Source: Symsagittifera roscoffensis (taxonomy: Eukaryota > Xenacoelomorpha > Acoela > Convolutidae). From it: a stretch of DNA of 64,000 nt. The notes below the pieces were generated by a model that saw only the letters and a program-made list of their open reading frames with translations, made no database searches and was not told the DNA's origin. Within the stretch, counting starts at the first letter, position 1, and each line of letters opens with the position of its first letter. The stretch spans positions 55,820,889-55,884,888 of the forward strand of contig NC_087067.1 in NCBI RefSeq assembly GCF_963678635.1, read 5' to 3'. A program made the position numbers and the translations under genes. Shown here piece by piece: positions 37,501-46,500 of this stretch.

Positions 37501-40389
37501 AGGCCCTCGCGAATCAACATGGCCAAGTTGAAACTGGAAGGACAACTCGACGTGGTCGAGTACAGTCGAATAACCGTGCCGGAATCGGTCCACATGGGGG
37601 ATCCGGCAGGGGGTTATGTGGAAATGTTGAAAGCGAGGAACTCCGCGAGAGGGCACCTGATGGCTTGGAACGAGAAGCCAGCCATGCAAGAATACTTGAA
37701 AGGGCTTACGGAGAACTCTAACTTCAATCGAAGGGAGTATGGCACAGTAATGTCATCAGAAGCGAACGAAATTGGATTGGAAAAACTGCTAGAAATTTCT
37801 TGGAGGGCGGCCCTCCAGAAATACTTCGATGAGACGATGAATGCACCTGCTACTGTGGCAGCATACCTGGCTCATCCTTGCGTGAGAACTGATCTGCAAG
37901 TACGACTGGCTTGGTGCTTGATGGGCATCAAAAGGGCGGAGTATGAAGCCAGCCACGACTCGAAATCACGAGAACAGGAGCTAGAATTGATGGAAGCTTT
38001 ACGGACATTGATCTCAAAAGACGATTCAGCGATAGCATGGGCTAAACGGAAGGATGCCCTTTGCTTTGTCAGGTTTGTGGTGGATCGCATCCCCACTCCT
38101 GTGTTGGGAGAATGTATAAAGATCATTCGGCAAAAGGGAGTTGATTGCGAAAGGAACTTCCTTAGGGCACTCCTAGAGCTATATCAGGACATGCCATTGA
38201 CCGTGCCAAGCAAGGAGTCGAATGATATGGAAAGCTATCGCAAGTTGGAAGAGGTGAGAAGATACTCCAACAAAGAATTGAGAGTGAGCAGAGACTTGAT
38301 TGAAGCGGCCAGAGGACAAAAGGAGTTTGCAACACTAGGGAAACTGAAGTCGTTCCAATACGTGTCTGGCATACCGGGGATGGCGTATAATCCCTTCGTG
38401 AACGAAGAAGCCAGGGAAGCATACTTCGACTACGAGCAAGTCACAGTGCTCAACTTCTGGGTTGAACGGATTAAGGAAATTGGAATGTTGATGGTGGAAC
38501 AACCCAAGCTGGGAATTATTTTGGAGGAACGAGTAGTCGAACCCTCGATTCCCGAGCTAAAAGGGCAAGTGAGTTTTGATTGTGGTTCTTGGGACGGTCC
38601 CTTGAAAACCAGTCTAGTAGTGATGTGGGAACTCATGAAACCTTCCTGGTGTCCCCATCCTAACGCAGGCTTAATCTGGGACATGACCGCGGATGTCATA
38701 TTGGAAAGGGATGATGATGCGAGTTTACATGATCTGGCCATGATACAACACCTGCTGGCCATGAGATTGACGAAGAAGAAGAGCAACCAGTCCACGGAGC
38801 TGTCCGAGGAAGGTACATCGAGTAATTGGTTGAAGCAAGGCACATGCTTGGCTCAACACAGTGGGATGGAAGGACATGTTTGTAACATGGGACACTGCCT
38901 GATTACGCTGAGCGAGCAGCATCGACAACTGGCACGATTGTACGGAAGATTGAGCATGTCAGATAAGAGTGCCATGGAGTTGGTCGCAGACTGCCATGGG
39001 GTGACGGACGTAAACCTGATCACAGCCTTGGGATTTTGCAGCATGACGAGTTCGATAGAATCGCTCGAGCGCTTGGAGCGTGCCCATGAGCTAGTGGCGT
39101 CCCTCAGCGTGGAGATATTCCCTGGAGCATTACAGACAGAGCAAAAGATTGGAGGCTGGCGAGAAGCCCTAGAGAATGAAATGAATCTGAGGGATAGTGA
39201 AGCCTATCACAGACCTACTGGTTCAAAATATATGGTGGGTTCAAGCTCTGCGCCATACTGCAATAGCAAGTATCCTACGCACATGGTGGTGATGGATGCG
39301 AGGACGCAACAGGTGTTGGTTGACCAGCTTTTCTCTGTGCCAAAATGCGTGAGGTTGGCCAGAATGTCAGAGAGGTCATATGACTTGTTGGCAAAGATCT
39401 TTCGGGCAGTCCCGAAGAGATCCGAAGGCGAGTTGCAAGACGTTGTGGGTGAAGAGTTCATGATGCTGAACGAAGGCAACGTGAGTGAGTTCCAGAAGCA
39501 GAAAGCGAGTGGAGCGTTACCCACTGAATTCCCCACCATAGAAGAGAAAGACGATCTACATAGAATCCTGATGGAAGTGGAACCGTTGCTGGGAGCCTCA
39601 GGGTATCGGACCCGAAGGAACATAGTGAGAACCCACGGGGAGTATCCTTGCCACTGCTTAGCGCAGACGTTGTGGTACCCCAAACGAGGGAACCTGATCC
39701 TAATTTGGGACGTGGAGGAGTTGTACTCCACGGGGTTGCCCGATCAGAATCAACCAGTGTCAATCGTGGTGGTTAGCGCCATGCTAGCAGTGAGATGGTT
39801 GGAGGCTTATGCGGACACAGATGAGCAGGAGACGGCCGTGCCGACTCCTGAACAGCTGAGCAACGTGAAAATGAGTAGTGAATTGGATCTTTTCAGAACC
39901 ACCTGCAAGGTTCTGAGAATACCTAAAGCCATTGAAAGAATATGGTCAAGGCAAAGATTGATGCCTTGGTTCCGTGCAGTGATGACATCTTGGATGTATG
40001 AACGCGCGAAGCGTCACATGTCAAGGAACACGGAAGCCTATCAATCTTTCCAGCTAGACATAGGACCAGGAGCCTATAAGAGAGCTTTCCTGACGCATAG
40101 AAACGCGGTCACCACTGCGGTGAAGCGAGTAGCTGGAGCGCCTTGTGTTACTGAAGATGAAAAGAAAGAGGTCTTAAGAGCTGACCTAGAACGAAACGTG
40201 AGCCTGTGTCTTCACAACAGCTTTTGCAGGAACCGGGAGCAGAAGGTGAATGTGGACTTACTACCTTGTTGCAAGCCGAGGCTGTTGGAGCAGGAGGGTT
40301 GGGGCACGGCCCGCAACTCTCTGGACATGTTAGAGAAAGTTCTGGAAGACAGTGACGCTGAACATCAGGATGGAGAAATGATGGAGTGA
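31522..40389 (+). CDS. Gypsy-B ORF2: giant accessory protein with tandem SGNH-hydrolase domains (2955 aa)
   Basis: ATG 31522 has a good context (GAAATGG), and the frame is intact to TGA 40389. Residues 1-100 are helical. A coiled coil lies at about 155-225. Residues about 395-560 form an SGNH/GDSL esterase domain with GDSLVRD (S404), FGGAS (G424/425), LGTNDV (N453) and DGVHFN (D547, H550), so all four signature blocks are present. Residues about 870-1050 repeat the plan in altered form: VVAGSDYLY (S876), VVAGANDHL (N927), YYPHRSEL (H1028). An acidic patch (DADDDELMDQDDNDEG) and a basic KKLPVRRARKGLKRLKGK stretch follow. The last third has a Cys/His cluster (about 2443-2460). No signal peptide or membrane span is evident, so it is not a classical Env. 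Most of the protein is unassigned. Confidence 0.85.
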   Translation: MGDTNELMEFLSASLGATLDEIYQRLIDCDFTREDPGLAMFVVALLNALGREGRGNRPTEVVLMLAFGESGTAERGRNRLMRWRRGEMSGHDLAREPGLGEQRDHRLGEMPLPVQPAQPLIGAKRQRDGPGPSHSVDSPTAAPPLKKVRVSEIEIQTSETIETLEKKERDQSELCAKLQEYRTIARERDEWKKKFEDLQVAYKEDELKHLKELYMAKVSQASPEILASMRSSEGSSDTRPRTTAQELCASRGPEVLDSRASKGHEAPQQTRPSASSQRFTIPDPSDTYLAPQFQESFNQVARAAMDEINRGTERTLARIVPSQRRDPSSDGSERATRTIACSAPGGVFKKSRVVDIRKNLMTRHQFTQVPAEHPRACLNDMSWNPATSDQVIPPGSRHLIIGDSLVRDLNEISVYGQTTTLSFGGASVAQVIKMMEFQGEDRLDTLIIMLGTNDVSRAPVTPENKWEPLLVCLLNELKEKYRPRLVILCTIPPNPLVGTTAADFMNGNVTRWNEMTRNLVRNNPGEMRLLDLENMLRMTDHIELTRDGVHFNSQRGRHWINDVFQTQLREVEQELRATGSLARTNSTGGSRVRATVPESLANRLGPLATETVGAVTVAPSSNVRDRLGTVPPPRPQSIGSRLGRSGEQSNRNNSQTASRRNDSPATTNPASTAGSSTSTVPAEGIESGSRLLWNSSDPSHWGQYKTDMSAKLNMNTLTCREDVMRMTGGESPTVSRLYRIPGVDWLLAEQEKFSSSTSLRHADLDGLPHDNTFGPLNTRSLTDVRDRARERTPPVRKGKFQTENKPSNKHHKMFRQFSKPPGQTPGEYSRDYPRTTTVSGDDKRYGNLKAPVGDGLFAAYDPLDIKAAKYLVVAGSDYLYTPRSLFWPDVIFLTAPKLDWGQAIGMMISVRRVVSMEPQVIVVAGANDHLQSRGLLSRLTDGSIPSNEVIGEAIMTLLSAMAEVEAAARQRFTMNVVKVIFVLSPGYAALPEPLQFVYTMVTTIAEGIYNVIIPAPNRVVDPDNYYPHRSELPAVWSDISNAIQGLRDCSTTRLVLDEVLGLELSNFARLLKLRPGVGDDHLLVQQVADDLWFRQMDHKENEQGRMIRKNMTSAEEDLMAMALRTKPHNNIWLYLSPRLCTLGEDAFEYAPAIIKEIHAYLKSLLDARELAGGKMLKLMQDVNTMSLDKFQADVLATKAQYERSDAILGGMGVGWTPSFLSTCYPRASRNLIASFVKDIRKLSIGLVLALYVTFGHENFVKGPANLFTQALADLRLDGLLTLIAMTYGRLGDLLVLLRYPEQLQGPSREFNAQLETASLRKMKDWRTLLLQYLLQQNRSVTGEDKVATNVSECKQYCGMPLLTDLAVMMRIDPLALVHGLREFVTVVYGPAMSFAFPDVQVKAYRNSVLYVNLVSVVDCSVLNWVEQSELRKLASDDRLFGRIAEPGWVLMDFNNHFKCRMGREDLSHIQFNPKLWNLRPVVKDTGEAVVVPQLPGAYAHARENQQTWLPGSRPLPDQCHRYPPIRRMLLGVTSPIIAPRIGAARDAEKRMQKWSGGMEPRFISWNVAAAHTFDFSFPDAWSRKKIKALPSRRPEVSAETWNEVYSSADDLSRLKWSGEAKVVMLEVASESRGGSYVTIEDLAPHGEELVEFLVDDELFYHAGDMAVPARPDSGADARQGPSGPRPKPDADDDELMDQDDNDEGTGSKTEKSGETDLGALERDLLEYRFSEDDDGEVDGSLLLMAPSSFMSPTKEASADLSPIDPISQARECRSRDPQKLLYESPRRRKIEESMKISFLSTLPEEEWERYQMELEGKTGAIWSRVNFMEKSWDVIRRYGTQSIMKVGLNQPIMREVLEKIVSSMESDVLTESVTEDSADDQHVAKKLPVRRARKGLKRLKGKTGSRAMNPKVVKSRANAVVTSLASAGRSGESGQGDTTTLTGGEKENLIPPMLLAGLTVTATRSKKTARTLADTKLEMEVISQCGSGGLEDYRPSRINMAKLKLEGQLDVVEYSRITVPESVHMGDPAGGYVEMLKARNSARGHLMAWNEKPAMQEYLKGLTENSNFNRREYGTVMSSEANEIGLEKLLEISWRAALQKYFDETMNAPATVAAYLAHPCVRTDLQVRLAWCLMGIKRAEYEASHDSKSREQELELMEALRTLISKDDSAIAWAKRKDALCFVRFVVDRIPTPVLGECIKIIRQKGVDCERNFLRALLELYQDMPLTVPSKESNDMESYRKLEEVRRYSNKELRVSRDLIEAARGQKEFATLGKLKSFQYVSGIPGMAYNPFVNEEAREAYFDYEQVTVLNFWVERIKEIGMLMVEQPKLGIILEERVVEPSIPELKGQVSFDCGSWDGPLKTSLVVMWELMKPSWCPHPNAGLIWDMTADVILERDDDASLHDLAMIQHLLAMRLTKKKSNQSTELSEEGTSSNWLKQGTCLAQHSGMEGHVCNMGHCLITLSEQHRQLARLYGRLSMSDKSAMELVADCHGVTDVNLITALGFCSMTSSIESLERLERAHELVASLSVEIFPGALQTEQKIGGWREALENEMNLRDSEAYHRPTGSKYMVGSSSAPYCNSKYPTHMVVMDARTQQVLVDQLFSVPKCVRLARMSERSYDLLAKIFRAVPKRSEGELQDVVGEEFMMLNEGNVSEFQKQKASGALPTEFPTIEEKDDLHRILMEVEPLLGASGYRTRRNIVRTHGEYPCHCLAQTLWYPKRGNLILIWDVEELYSTGLPDQNQPVSIVVVSAMLAVRWLEAYADTDEQETAVPTPEQLSNVKMSSELDLFRTTCKVLRIPKAIERIWSRQRLMPWFRAVMTSWMYERAKRHMSRNTEAYQSFQLDIGPGAYKRAFLTHRNAVTTAVKRVAGAPCVTEDEKKEVLRADLERNVSLCLHNSFCRNREQKVNVDLLPCCKPRLLEQEGWGTARNSLDMLEKVLEDSDAEHQDGEMME

Positions 40390-41136
40390 AGATGACCAAA
40401 GAAGAGAAGAGAAGGAGAGAAAAACTTGATTGTATTTGTGTGCTAAAACTTAAACCAATCAACCAAGTTTTGATTATTGAACTGGTGAAACTTTTTGTTT
40501 TGATTTAGTTTGGTCAGACCAAACCTTGAAAATTGTTGCAATTGTTAAAATTGTTGATTTTGTTGATTTTAGTTACTACTATCTATGTATGTATATAAGG
40601 AGCATAGGTGAGTATATTTACCTATTTATTCCCGACTGAAGTTTTTAACCTGTGTAAGACACAAATTCACTGTGTGGCGACATGGTAAGTTTGAGTAAAT
40701 TCGCTCGAGAAGGGTGGGTAACTCAAGAACTTTCCTAGCCACAGAGTTTCTTAGTTTTAATATTGAAAGGACCGCATAAATGACTAATTATACTTGGTGA
40801 GTGAAGTTAAGTTAATTTTAACGGGTGCGTGGCCGTGCCACGTCCCACTTTTTAATCAGAAGCGAAAAGAAGTTTTATGGCAAGATGACGTAAGTAGTCA
40901 GAAAAGAAATTTTATCTAGGACACTCCTCATGGTGCAAATTTTGTGAAAATGTTGAAAGGCAGTGAGGTGTAGTACGATGCCATTTGTGAACACGTAGTG
41001 AGTTGAGGTGGAGTAGATAAATTTCATTCTCTTATGCGATTTGTAAGATTGGTTACAGAAAACTGGATACCTACTTGACGATAACCCGGTGTTGTGCGAT
41101 CAATAGGGACATTGATGGAGACTTGTCCGGGGAGTA
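40390..41136 (+). other. 3' untranslated region of Gypsy-B
   Basis: 747 bp after ORF2 without an ORF of note, AT-rich at first and ending in the G-rich tract next to the 3' LTR. The minus-strand ORF 41024-41347 merely runs out of the LTR. Confidence 0.6.
41124..41136 (+). other. Polypurine-tract candidate of Gypsy-B
   Basis: TGTCCGGGGAGTA directly abuts the 3' LTR, where plus-strand DNA synthesis must be primed. It is short and partly pyrimidine. The same TGTCCGGGGAGT occurs several times within ORF1 (27816, 27942, 27984, 30449). Confidence 0.55.
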
Positions 41137-42022
41137 TGTGCCATTCCGCCAGATGACACAGCATAACCTTCCCGCGACGGAAATAAAAGTGACTAAAGGC
41201 CTTACGAACAAAAAAGTGTTGCGACGGAGGGTCAGAATGTTCTGGAATTTTTAATTTTAAAATTTCGATTTGAAGGAGAACATTTCTGAGAAATAGAAAA
41301 AAGACGGCCATTTTGAATAAAATAGAGAAAAAGCAGAACGACGCCATATTTTGTAACGAACGGTTGTATCCGAGACGAGAAAATTACGGAGCCTCTTATC
41401 GTGGCAATAACACACGATAAGGACCTTAGTGACAGATATTTGTGGAGACGGAGGCTTCGGTGGGGGGAAGAGAAATACCACGGAACCCTCCCGGGACACG
41501 AAATATAGGAGATAAGAGTGTTATCTCAAGAAAATCACGGGAGCGGAGGCTTGGTCCCCCAGAGACTGTTATATGTGAAGGGACTGTGTAAACTAGCTAT
41601 AACAGTTGCTGGAATGTCCTAGATATTAATTAAACACCGATATTATTTGATATTTCAGAGTATGAGTAGATAGAGAAAGGAAAAGGTCAATCCATCTCCA
41701 ATGGATTTAATATAAAACTGTCACACAAAAACATGTAAAAATAGGTTGTTCGAGCCGTGTTTTTAATGACAATCACGTAGTCTGAGGATCCGAGACTCAG
41801 CTATGTGGTTGTGTTCGCATGCAAACGAAAGCTGATCAAAAGTCGTTTGACTGATGGCCTAAAAATAGTAACTTTTTACTTTGCCCTAGACAGACCAGAA
41901 AATCAACTGGCAAGGTCGAGACGGTGAAAAACGAGTGGAATTAAGGTAACTGACGCCTGCCAGTCGTCAATAGGTACTTTTTCTACGCTCCGTCGCTGTG
42001 TGATATTTGGGCGAATGTTACA
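41137..42022 (+). repeat. 3' LTR of Gypsy-B
   Basis: 886 bp, TGTGCC to GTTACA, visually identical to 17561-18446. It is followed by TTACATGAC, where the RT of Gypsy-A resumes. Confidence 0.95.
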
Positions 42023-43290
42023 TTACATGACAAAGTCAACAGATTACTAAATATTTTAGAGCAATACGAAATTAAATCACCAGTAAGTTAAGAAGAACAA
42101 CCATAAGGTAACTCATTTATCAACCCTGTTATCATTCTCGCAAAATGTGAATCACTAAAAATAGTTCTAGACGCTAGATATCTCATTTCACTAATTGATG
42201 AATGAAAATGCAATTGGCTTATTGAACCAATACAAGTAATTTTAACAAAATTTAATGGAAAATACTTCACAAACGCAGATATGAACAGTGCTTATAACCA
42301 AATGCCATTAGACGAACAGTCACGACGTTTAACGCAATTCGTTATTGGAAACCAACAATACGAAATTAATCGATTATTCTATGGAATATCCATAGGACCA
42401 GCAGCTTTCTCAGCTTTCAAGAGTAAAATTTTTAGACCACTAATACTAAACAAAAACGCAATCACATATTTAGACGATGTCTTTATGCAATCACAAACCA
42501 AAGACGAAATGTTTACAGTTTTAGAACAATATCATAAAATCCTTCAGAACGAAAATCTGAAAGCAGCCCCAGATAAATCACATTTTTTTAACACGAATAA
42601 AAATTTTAGGACATAATATCGAACGAAACACTATTACTCCATTAATATCACGCTTTGACGTAATTCAAAAAATTCAACCTCCAACAAATAAAAAGAAAAT
42701 TCAAGAATTCCTCGGAATGTAAAGTTTCTTAAGTAAATACGTTTATGAAATGCAATTATACTTGAGACCCAACTATAACATCCTTAGAAAACAGAATAAA
42801 TTTGAATGGACTAATGAACATCAAACACGTTTTGAAGAAATAAAAAACTCTTAACAGAACAAATATCAAACACAATTCCAGATCCAAATCAACCATTTTA
42901 CGCAATGTGCGATGCTTCAAATTTTGGCGATGCTTCAAATTACAATCACATAGTGGAACAAATAAAATGAGCCTAATATCAGCAAATTCACGACTATTTA
43001 CACAAGCCGAATTACGACTCTCCACTCTAATGAGAGAGTGTACAGCTATAATTTACACACTTACAGAATATGCATTTCTGATACTTGGATCAAAACATCC
43101 AATATCTTTATTCATAGATCATAAACCAATTATATTTCTTTTTACACAAAAGTCAAATCCAAATCATAGAGTTTAAAGATTTCAATTAATTCTAATGAAA
43201 TTCCCAAATTTACACATAGTTTGGACAGCAGGAAAAAGCCTTGCTTTACCAGACACATTAAGTAGAAATACACCACCAGAACAACTTACA
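42023..43290 (+). pseudogene. pol: Gypsy-A pol middle part: reverse transcriptase and RNase H, degenerate
   Basis: Resumes the RT interrupted at 17560. Recognisable parts are FTNADMNSAYNQMPL, LFYGISIGPAAFSAF and the catalytic ITYLDDVF (YLDD near 42468-42479) in the 111-codon ORF 42281-42616. A frameshift follows, then an IQEFLGM-type connection segment. The RNase H part includes AMCDASNFG, TQAELRLSTLMRECTAI, FIDHKPIIF and LPDTLSRN. At least three stops lie before the ORF and others after it. The Asp-x-Asp-Asp triad places it in the Ty3/gypsy RT type. It is non-functional. Confidence 0.8.
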
Positions 43291-43659
43291 CGAAAAACTA
43301 CAGTCGAAATACCAAATTTTATCTCGCAAAAGACGAAACATCACCCCGATTAGAATGTAAATTCGCAGTAAAAACTGATATTGATCAATCACAAATAAAT
43401 AATTTACAACATTTCCCACTCTATCTAGATTGCCAAAATAATCACTATGAAGTTGATTTATTAGGCACATCAACGTTTAAACCAATTCCATACTCACAAT
43501 GGATAAAAAATAACACTCCGCAAAAGAAAGTCAAACAACAATCGCAGAAAAAAAGACCTTTTTCCACTAGTTGAAAAAGAAAATTTAACCGATAAAATAA
43601 ATTTATCAGGACCACAGACAAAATACTCAAAATATACGAAAAATTAAGTTTTTAACCTT
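43291..43659 (+). pseudogene. Gypsy-A pol linker between RNase H and integrase
   Basis: Coding-like but broken stretch. One frame gives LECKFAVKTDIDQSQINNL and PLYLDCQNNHYEVDLLGT before frameshifts and stops. It is part of pol, with no independent gene. Confidence 0.4.
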
Positions 43660-43959
43660 CATGACCCATTTGACACAATTCCCCTATCAAAACTAGAAAT
43701 TGACATTATTTTTCTCCCACCAACAGAGAAAATCACACTTGAACTTTTAAAACGATATCAAAATTTAGACCCAGTAATTCGACAACTCAAATCATGGCAC
43801 AAATATAAAACAAAACCAGCAAAAGCTGATACCACAAGTTTAGGAAATAAAACACTTCTCCGATATTTTCGAAAATTTAATAACACAACGATAAACGAAA
43901 ATACAGATTTTTTAGAATATCAATTAGATGATTCTAAATTTCCCTGTCTCCCTTTAAGT

Positions 43960-45183
43960 ATGATACTAATAGCATTCAACATTTCCCATACACAAAATAC
44001 AAAAGGACACTCCGGATCAGAAAAAAAAACATTTTCAAATTTTACACAAAATTTTTATTTCCCGAACGCTCCAATTTGGATAAAAGTATTATGCAATGAT
44101 TGTATAATATGCCAATTGGACAAAACTTATCCAAATCAAAAACAAATAGCGCAAAAACAAGGTTTTAAAGGACAAAGTTTATACTTCAACGACAGAATAT
44201 CATTCGACACAAAAGGACCAATTTCCCCATCCTCAGAAGGAAACTCCTACATTATGGTCATTGTTGATGCACTTAAGCACTATGTAGCACTCAACCCAGT
44301 ACCACATTGTAACGCTTATTACGCTAACCCAATACTCTACAAACACTGGATAGCTAATTTTGGACTACCAGAAATTTTAGTAACAGACAGCGGTACAGAA
44401 TTCATTAACAATGAAATCATCACATTATGTCACCTATACAAAATCAAACATAAACCACGTACATCTCATGCACCTTGGACAAATGGATTAGTCGAAGGTA
44501 TAAACCGTTCATTACAAGAATACCTTAGATGTATCATAAATGGAAATGATACACGATACACAGAATGGTCAACAGATGTAAAATTATTCCCATTATCATA
44601 CAATTCACAAATAACGACAAATTTAGGAATGTCACCATATGAAATGGTTTTTAACCAAAAATCAAGAAAACCAATTATGTTCACTACAAATGCACACAAA
44701 AATGCACAAGGACATTGCAAACCAAATAAAAATTCAATATGCTATAACCTACCATTACACACATATGATGAAGATCATTTTCATCACCCACAGATTCTCA
44801 AACTAGCCTCCGGTACACACTCTGAATGGATTTTAAACAGAGACAAAAAGCATAATGAAATCTACCAAAAAGTAACAAAGAAATTGCTACAACGGCAAAA
44901 CATCAATAACCAAATAAATTTACGTTTCACGCCAGCTACCGATTTAAAAATTGGAACATTTGTTTTGATACCAAATTTCCAAACACAAAAAGTAAAATCT
45001 AAAAAGTTACAACCACTTCGAAAAGGACCCTACCAAGTAATTGCTAAACCCACTGAAGTAACATATAAACTCATAGACACCACAAAAAAGGAAATTGTTC
45101 AACATAGAAACAATTTACTACCTTATTATCCGAAAGAATACGCCTCACGCGAATTAACCCAATTATATTCTTCGCCGGTTTAA
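43960..45183 (+). CDS. pol: Gypsy-A integrase
   Basis: 407 codons from ATG 43960. The frame is open back to about 43660 as the continuation of pol. It has an HHCC-type zinc site (HTQNTKGHSG and CNDCIICQ) and a catalytic core with the first Asp in ISFDTKGPI, the second in VTDSGTEFI and the Glu in GLVEGINRSL. It ends with a C-terminal IGTFVLIPNF / RKGPYQVIAKP module (GPY type). It would insert element DNA. Unlike RT, this ORF is uninterrupted, although the polyprotein around it is broken. Confidence 0.85.
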   Translation: MILIAFNISHTQNTKGHSGSEKKTFSNFTQNFYFPNAPIWIKVLCNDCIICQLDKTYPNQKQIAQKQGFKGQSLYFNDRISFDTKGPISPSSEGNSYIMVIVDALKHYVALNPVPHCNAYYANPILYKHWIANFGLPEILVTDSGTEFINNEIITLCHLYKIKHKPRTSHAPWTNGLVEGINRSLQEYLRCIINGNDTRYTEWSTDVKLFPLSYNSQITTNLGMSPYEMVFNQKSRKPIMFTTNAHKNAQGHCKPNKNSICYNLPLHTYDEDHFHHPQILKLASGTHSEWILNRDKKHNEIYQKVTKKLLQRQNINNQINLRFTPATDLKIGTFVLIPNFQTQKVKSKKLQPLRKGPYQVIAKPTEVTYKLIDTTKKEIVQHRNNLLPYYPKEYASRELTQLYSSPV

Positions 45184-45578
45184 AAGTTATTCAAAATAAC
45201 ACACAAATAGAACCAGAAATAAACGAAGATGATGATAATCAACGTACACAAATTCAAAAACAAGCCAAAAATCACAAAGACGGAAAAACACTAAACTCAG
45301 ATGAATTAGAAAAAGAAAGAAAAAATAGAAAAATGACAGAAAAAATCTTGCCACAAGAACAAAAAGAAAAATCTACACATAGAGAATGATCACGACTTAG
45401 AAATCAACCACGAAAAAATTACAAAACATTCATCCCACAATCTAAAATATTAAAGAAAGTTGAATTTCAAAAATTAACATTTCTCTTCTTCACAGAATTC
45501 ATACCTCATACACATCTCAAACAATTCGAACTTCCCTTTTTTACAAATAACATGCTGAAACACACGCAGTACTTCTAG
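45172..45578 (+). pseudogene. Frameshifted C-terminal tail of Gypsy-A Pol
   Basis: After the integrase stop another frame carries an acidic then basic tail (IEPEINEDDDNQRTQ, then SRLRNQPRKNYKTFI) with one internal TGA near 45387. It is probably the original end of the polyprotein. Confidence 0.45.
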
Positions 45579-46290
45579 TTCAAATTCAACCAATAAGATT
45601 CAATCAACTCAATCGCCTTCCATATCTCTAACACCAACCTATTAGCCGACAGACTTTATTCTCCAGGCATATCTGTAACTATAACTTTACAACCTCCAGG
45701 TCAAAAATAAGCAAACTAAAATACATACCACAATAATATTACAACCCTCTTCTATCTAATAATCCAAAGATCATCAATATTTTCCCAGCTTCGCCCTCAG
45801 AAACCCTCCAACCAAAAATGGCAAATTAGCCTAAAGTAGAAAAGAATCATGATCAACTGGCTTAAAGTACAAATATTTCAAAAATACCCCAGATTACCCA
45901 CCAAATAAAAATAAAGCAAAGAAGACCTCCCGAGCACCATAAAATAAGCCCCGAACAATTTTTCAAGTAACTCAAGCCACTTGTCAAAAAACCAATAAAT
46001 AATCCAACCACACTTGAATTTAGCCTCAGAAATTCAAAAAAATATTCGACGAACAAATCATTTTATTAAATGCTTTTCTTCTCAACAGTTGCCACTATAA
46101 AAAATTTAATCTCAAACTTTTTCATAAAACTTTCTCTAATATTTTTCATTGACACTTTTGAAATTTTTATTATAATCTTAATATTTTTTGTAACCTATTT
46201 TTAATTTTCTACACCCTATTTGCAACATATTCCCATCTTTCCCTACTCATTGACCACATCTACAGGTACGATAATTTAAAATCTATTTAA
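45579..46290 (+). other. Non-coding stretch in Gypsy-A between pol and env
   Basis: About 710 bp of AC-rich then T-rich sequence with stops in all frames. No gene was recognised. A minus-strand 64-codon ORF (45862-46056) is hydrophobic but low-complexity. Confidence 0.45.
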
Positions 46291-46479
46291 ATGATACGAA
46301 CAGTTTTTAGTAGAACAAATATTTTTCTACTATTCATAATTTTCCTCACATTTTTATCATCCCTAATCATGACAATATGCAAATGTGTAAAAAAAGCAAT
46401 AGTCCCATTCGCCTTAGCTACAATCCTTTTGATCTTATTCATTGAAGAATATTATAACAAACAAAAATCTTCTCACTAA
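46291..46479 (+). CDS. Small hydrophobic ORF of Gypsy-A
   Basis: 62 codons from ATG 46291 with two predicted membrane spans (IFLLFIIFLTFLSSLIMTI and VPFALATILLILFIEE) separated by a Cys/Lys-rich turn. It could be a viroporin-like product or the leader of env. Composition alone could also produce this, so confidence is limited. A splice-acceptor-like TATATATACAG ends at 46500, just downstream. Confidence 0.35.
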   Translation: MIRTVFSRTNIFLLFIIFLTFLSSLIMTICKCVKKAIVPFALATILLILFIEEYYNKQKSSH

Positions 46480-46500
46480 AATTCTTATATATATATACAG

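Larger units (their letters stand above)
17561..42022 (+). mobile_element. Gypsy-B: giant (24.46 kb) intact two-ORF Ty3/gypsy LTR retrotransposon
   Basis: Two 886-bp LTRs (TGTGCC...GTTACA) that look identical by eye enclose a leader of 3.1 kb, ORF1 (Gag-Pol plus macro-like domain, 3160 aa) and ORF2 (2955 aa with SGNH domains). A primer-binding-site candidate lies 12 bp after the 5' LTR, and a G-rich tract abuts the 3' LTR. TTA flanks both sides (17558-17560, 42023-42025). The element is clearly richer in G and C than its surroundings. Both ORFs are uninterrupted, so insertion was recent and the copy may be active. Its size is far beyond the usual 5-10 kb of gypsy elements. Confidence 0.93.

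Noticed and set aside
31522-40389. ORF2 of Gypsy-B as an Env protein
   Set aside because: No signal peptide, no clear membrane anchor and no glycoprotein-like Cys pattern. The SGNH domains and coiled coil argue for an internal accessory protein.
22195-40462. Many long minus-strand ORFs opposite Gypsy-B ORF1 and ORF2 (for example 26159-26707, 28365-28880, 30897-31124, 35764-36234)
   Set aside because: They mirror G/C-rich coding sequence of the plus strand, show no domains, and are expected shadows of real genes.
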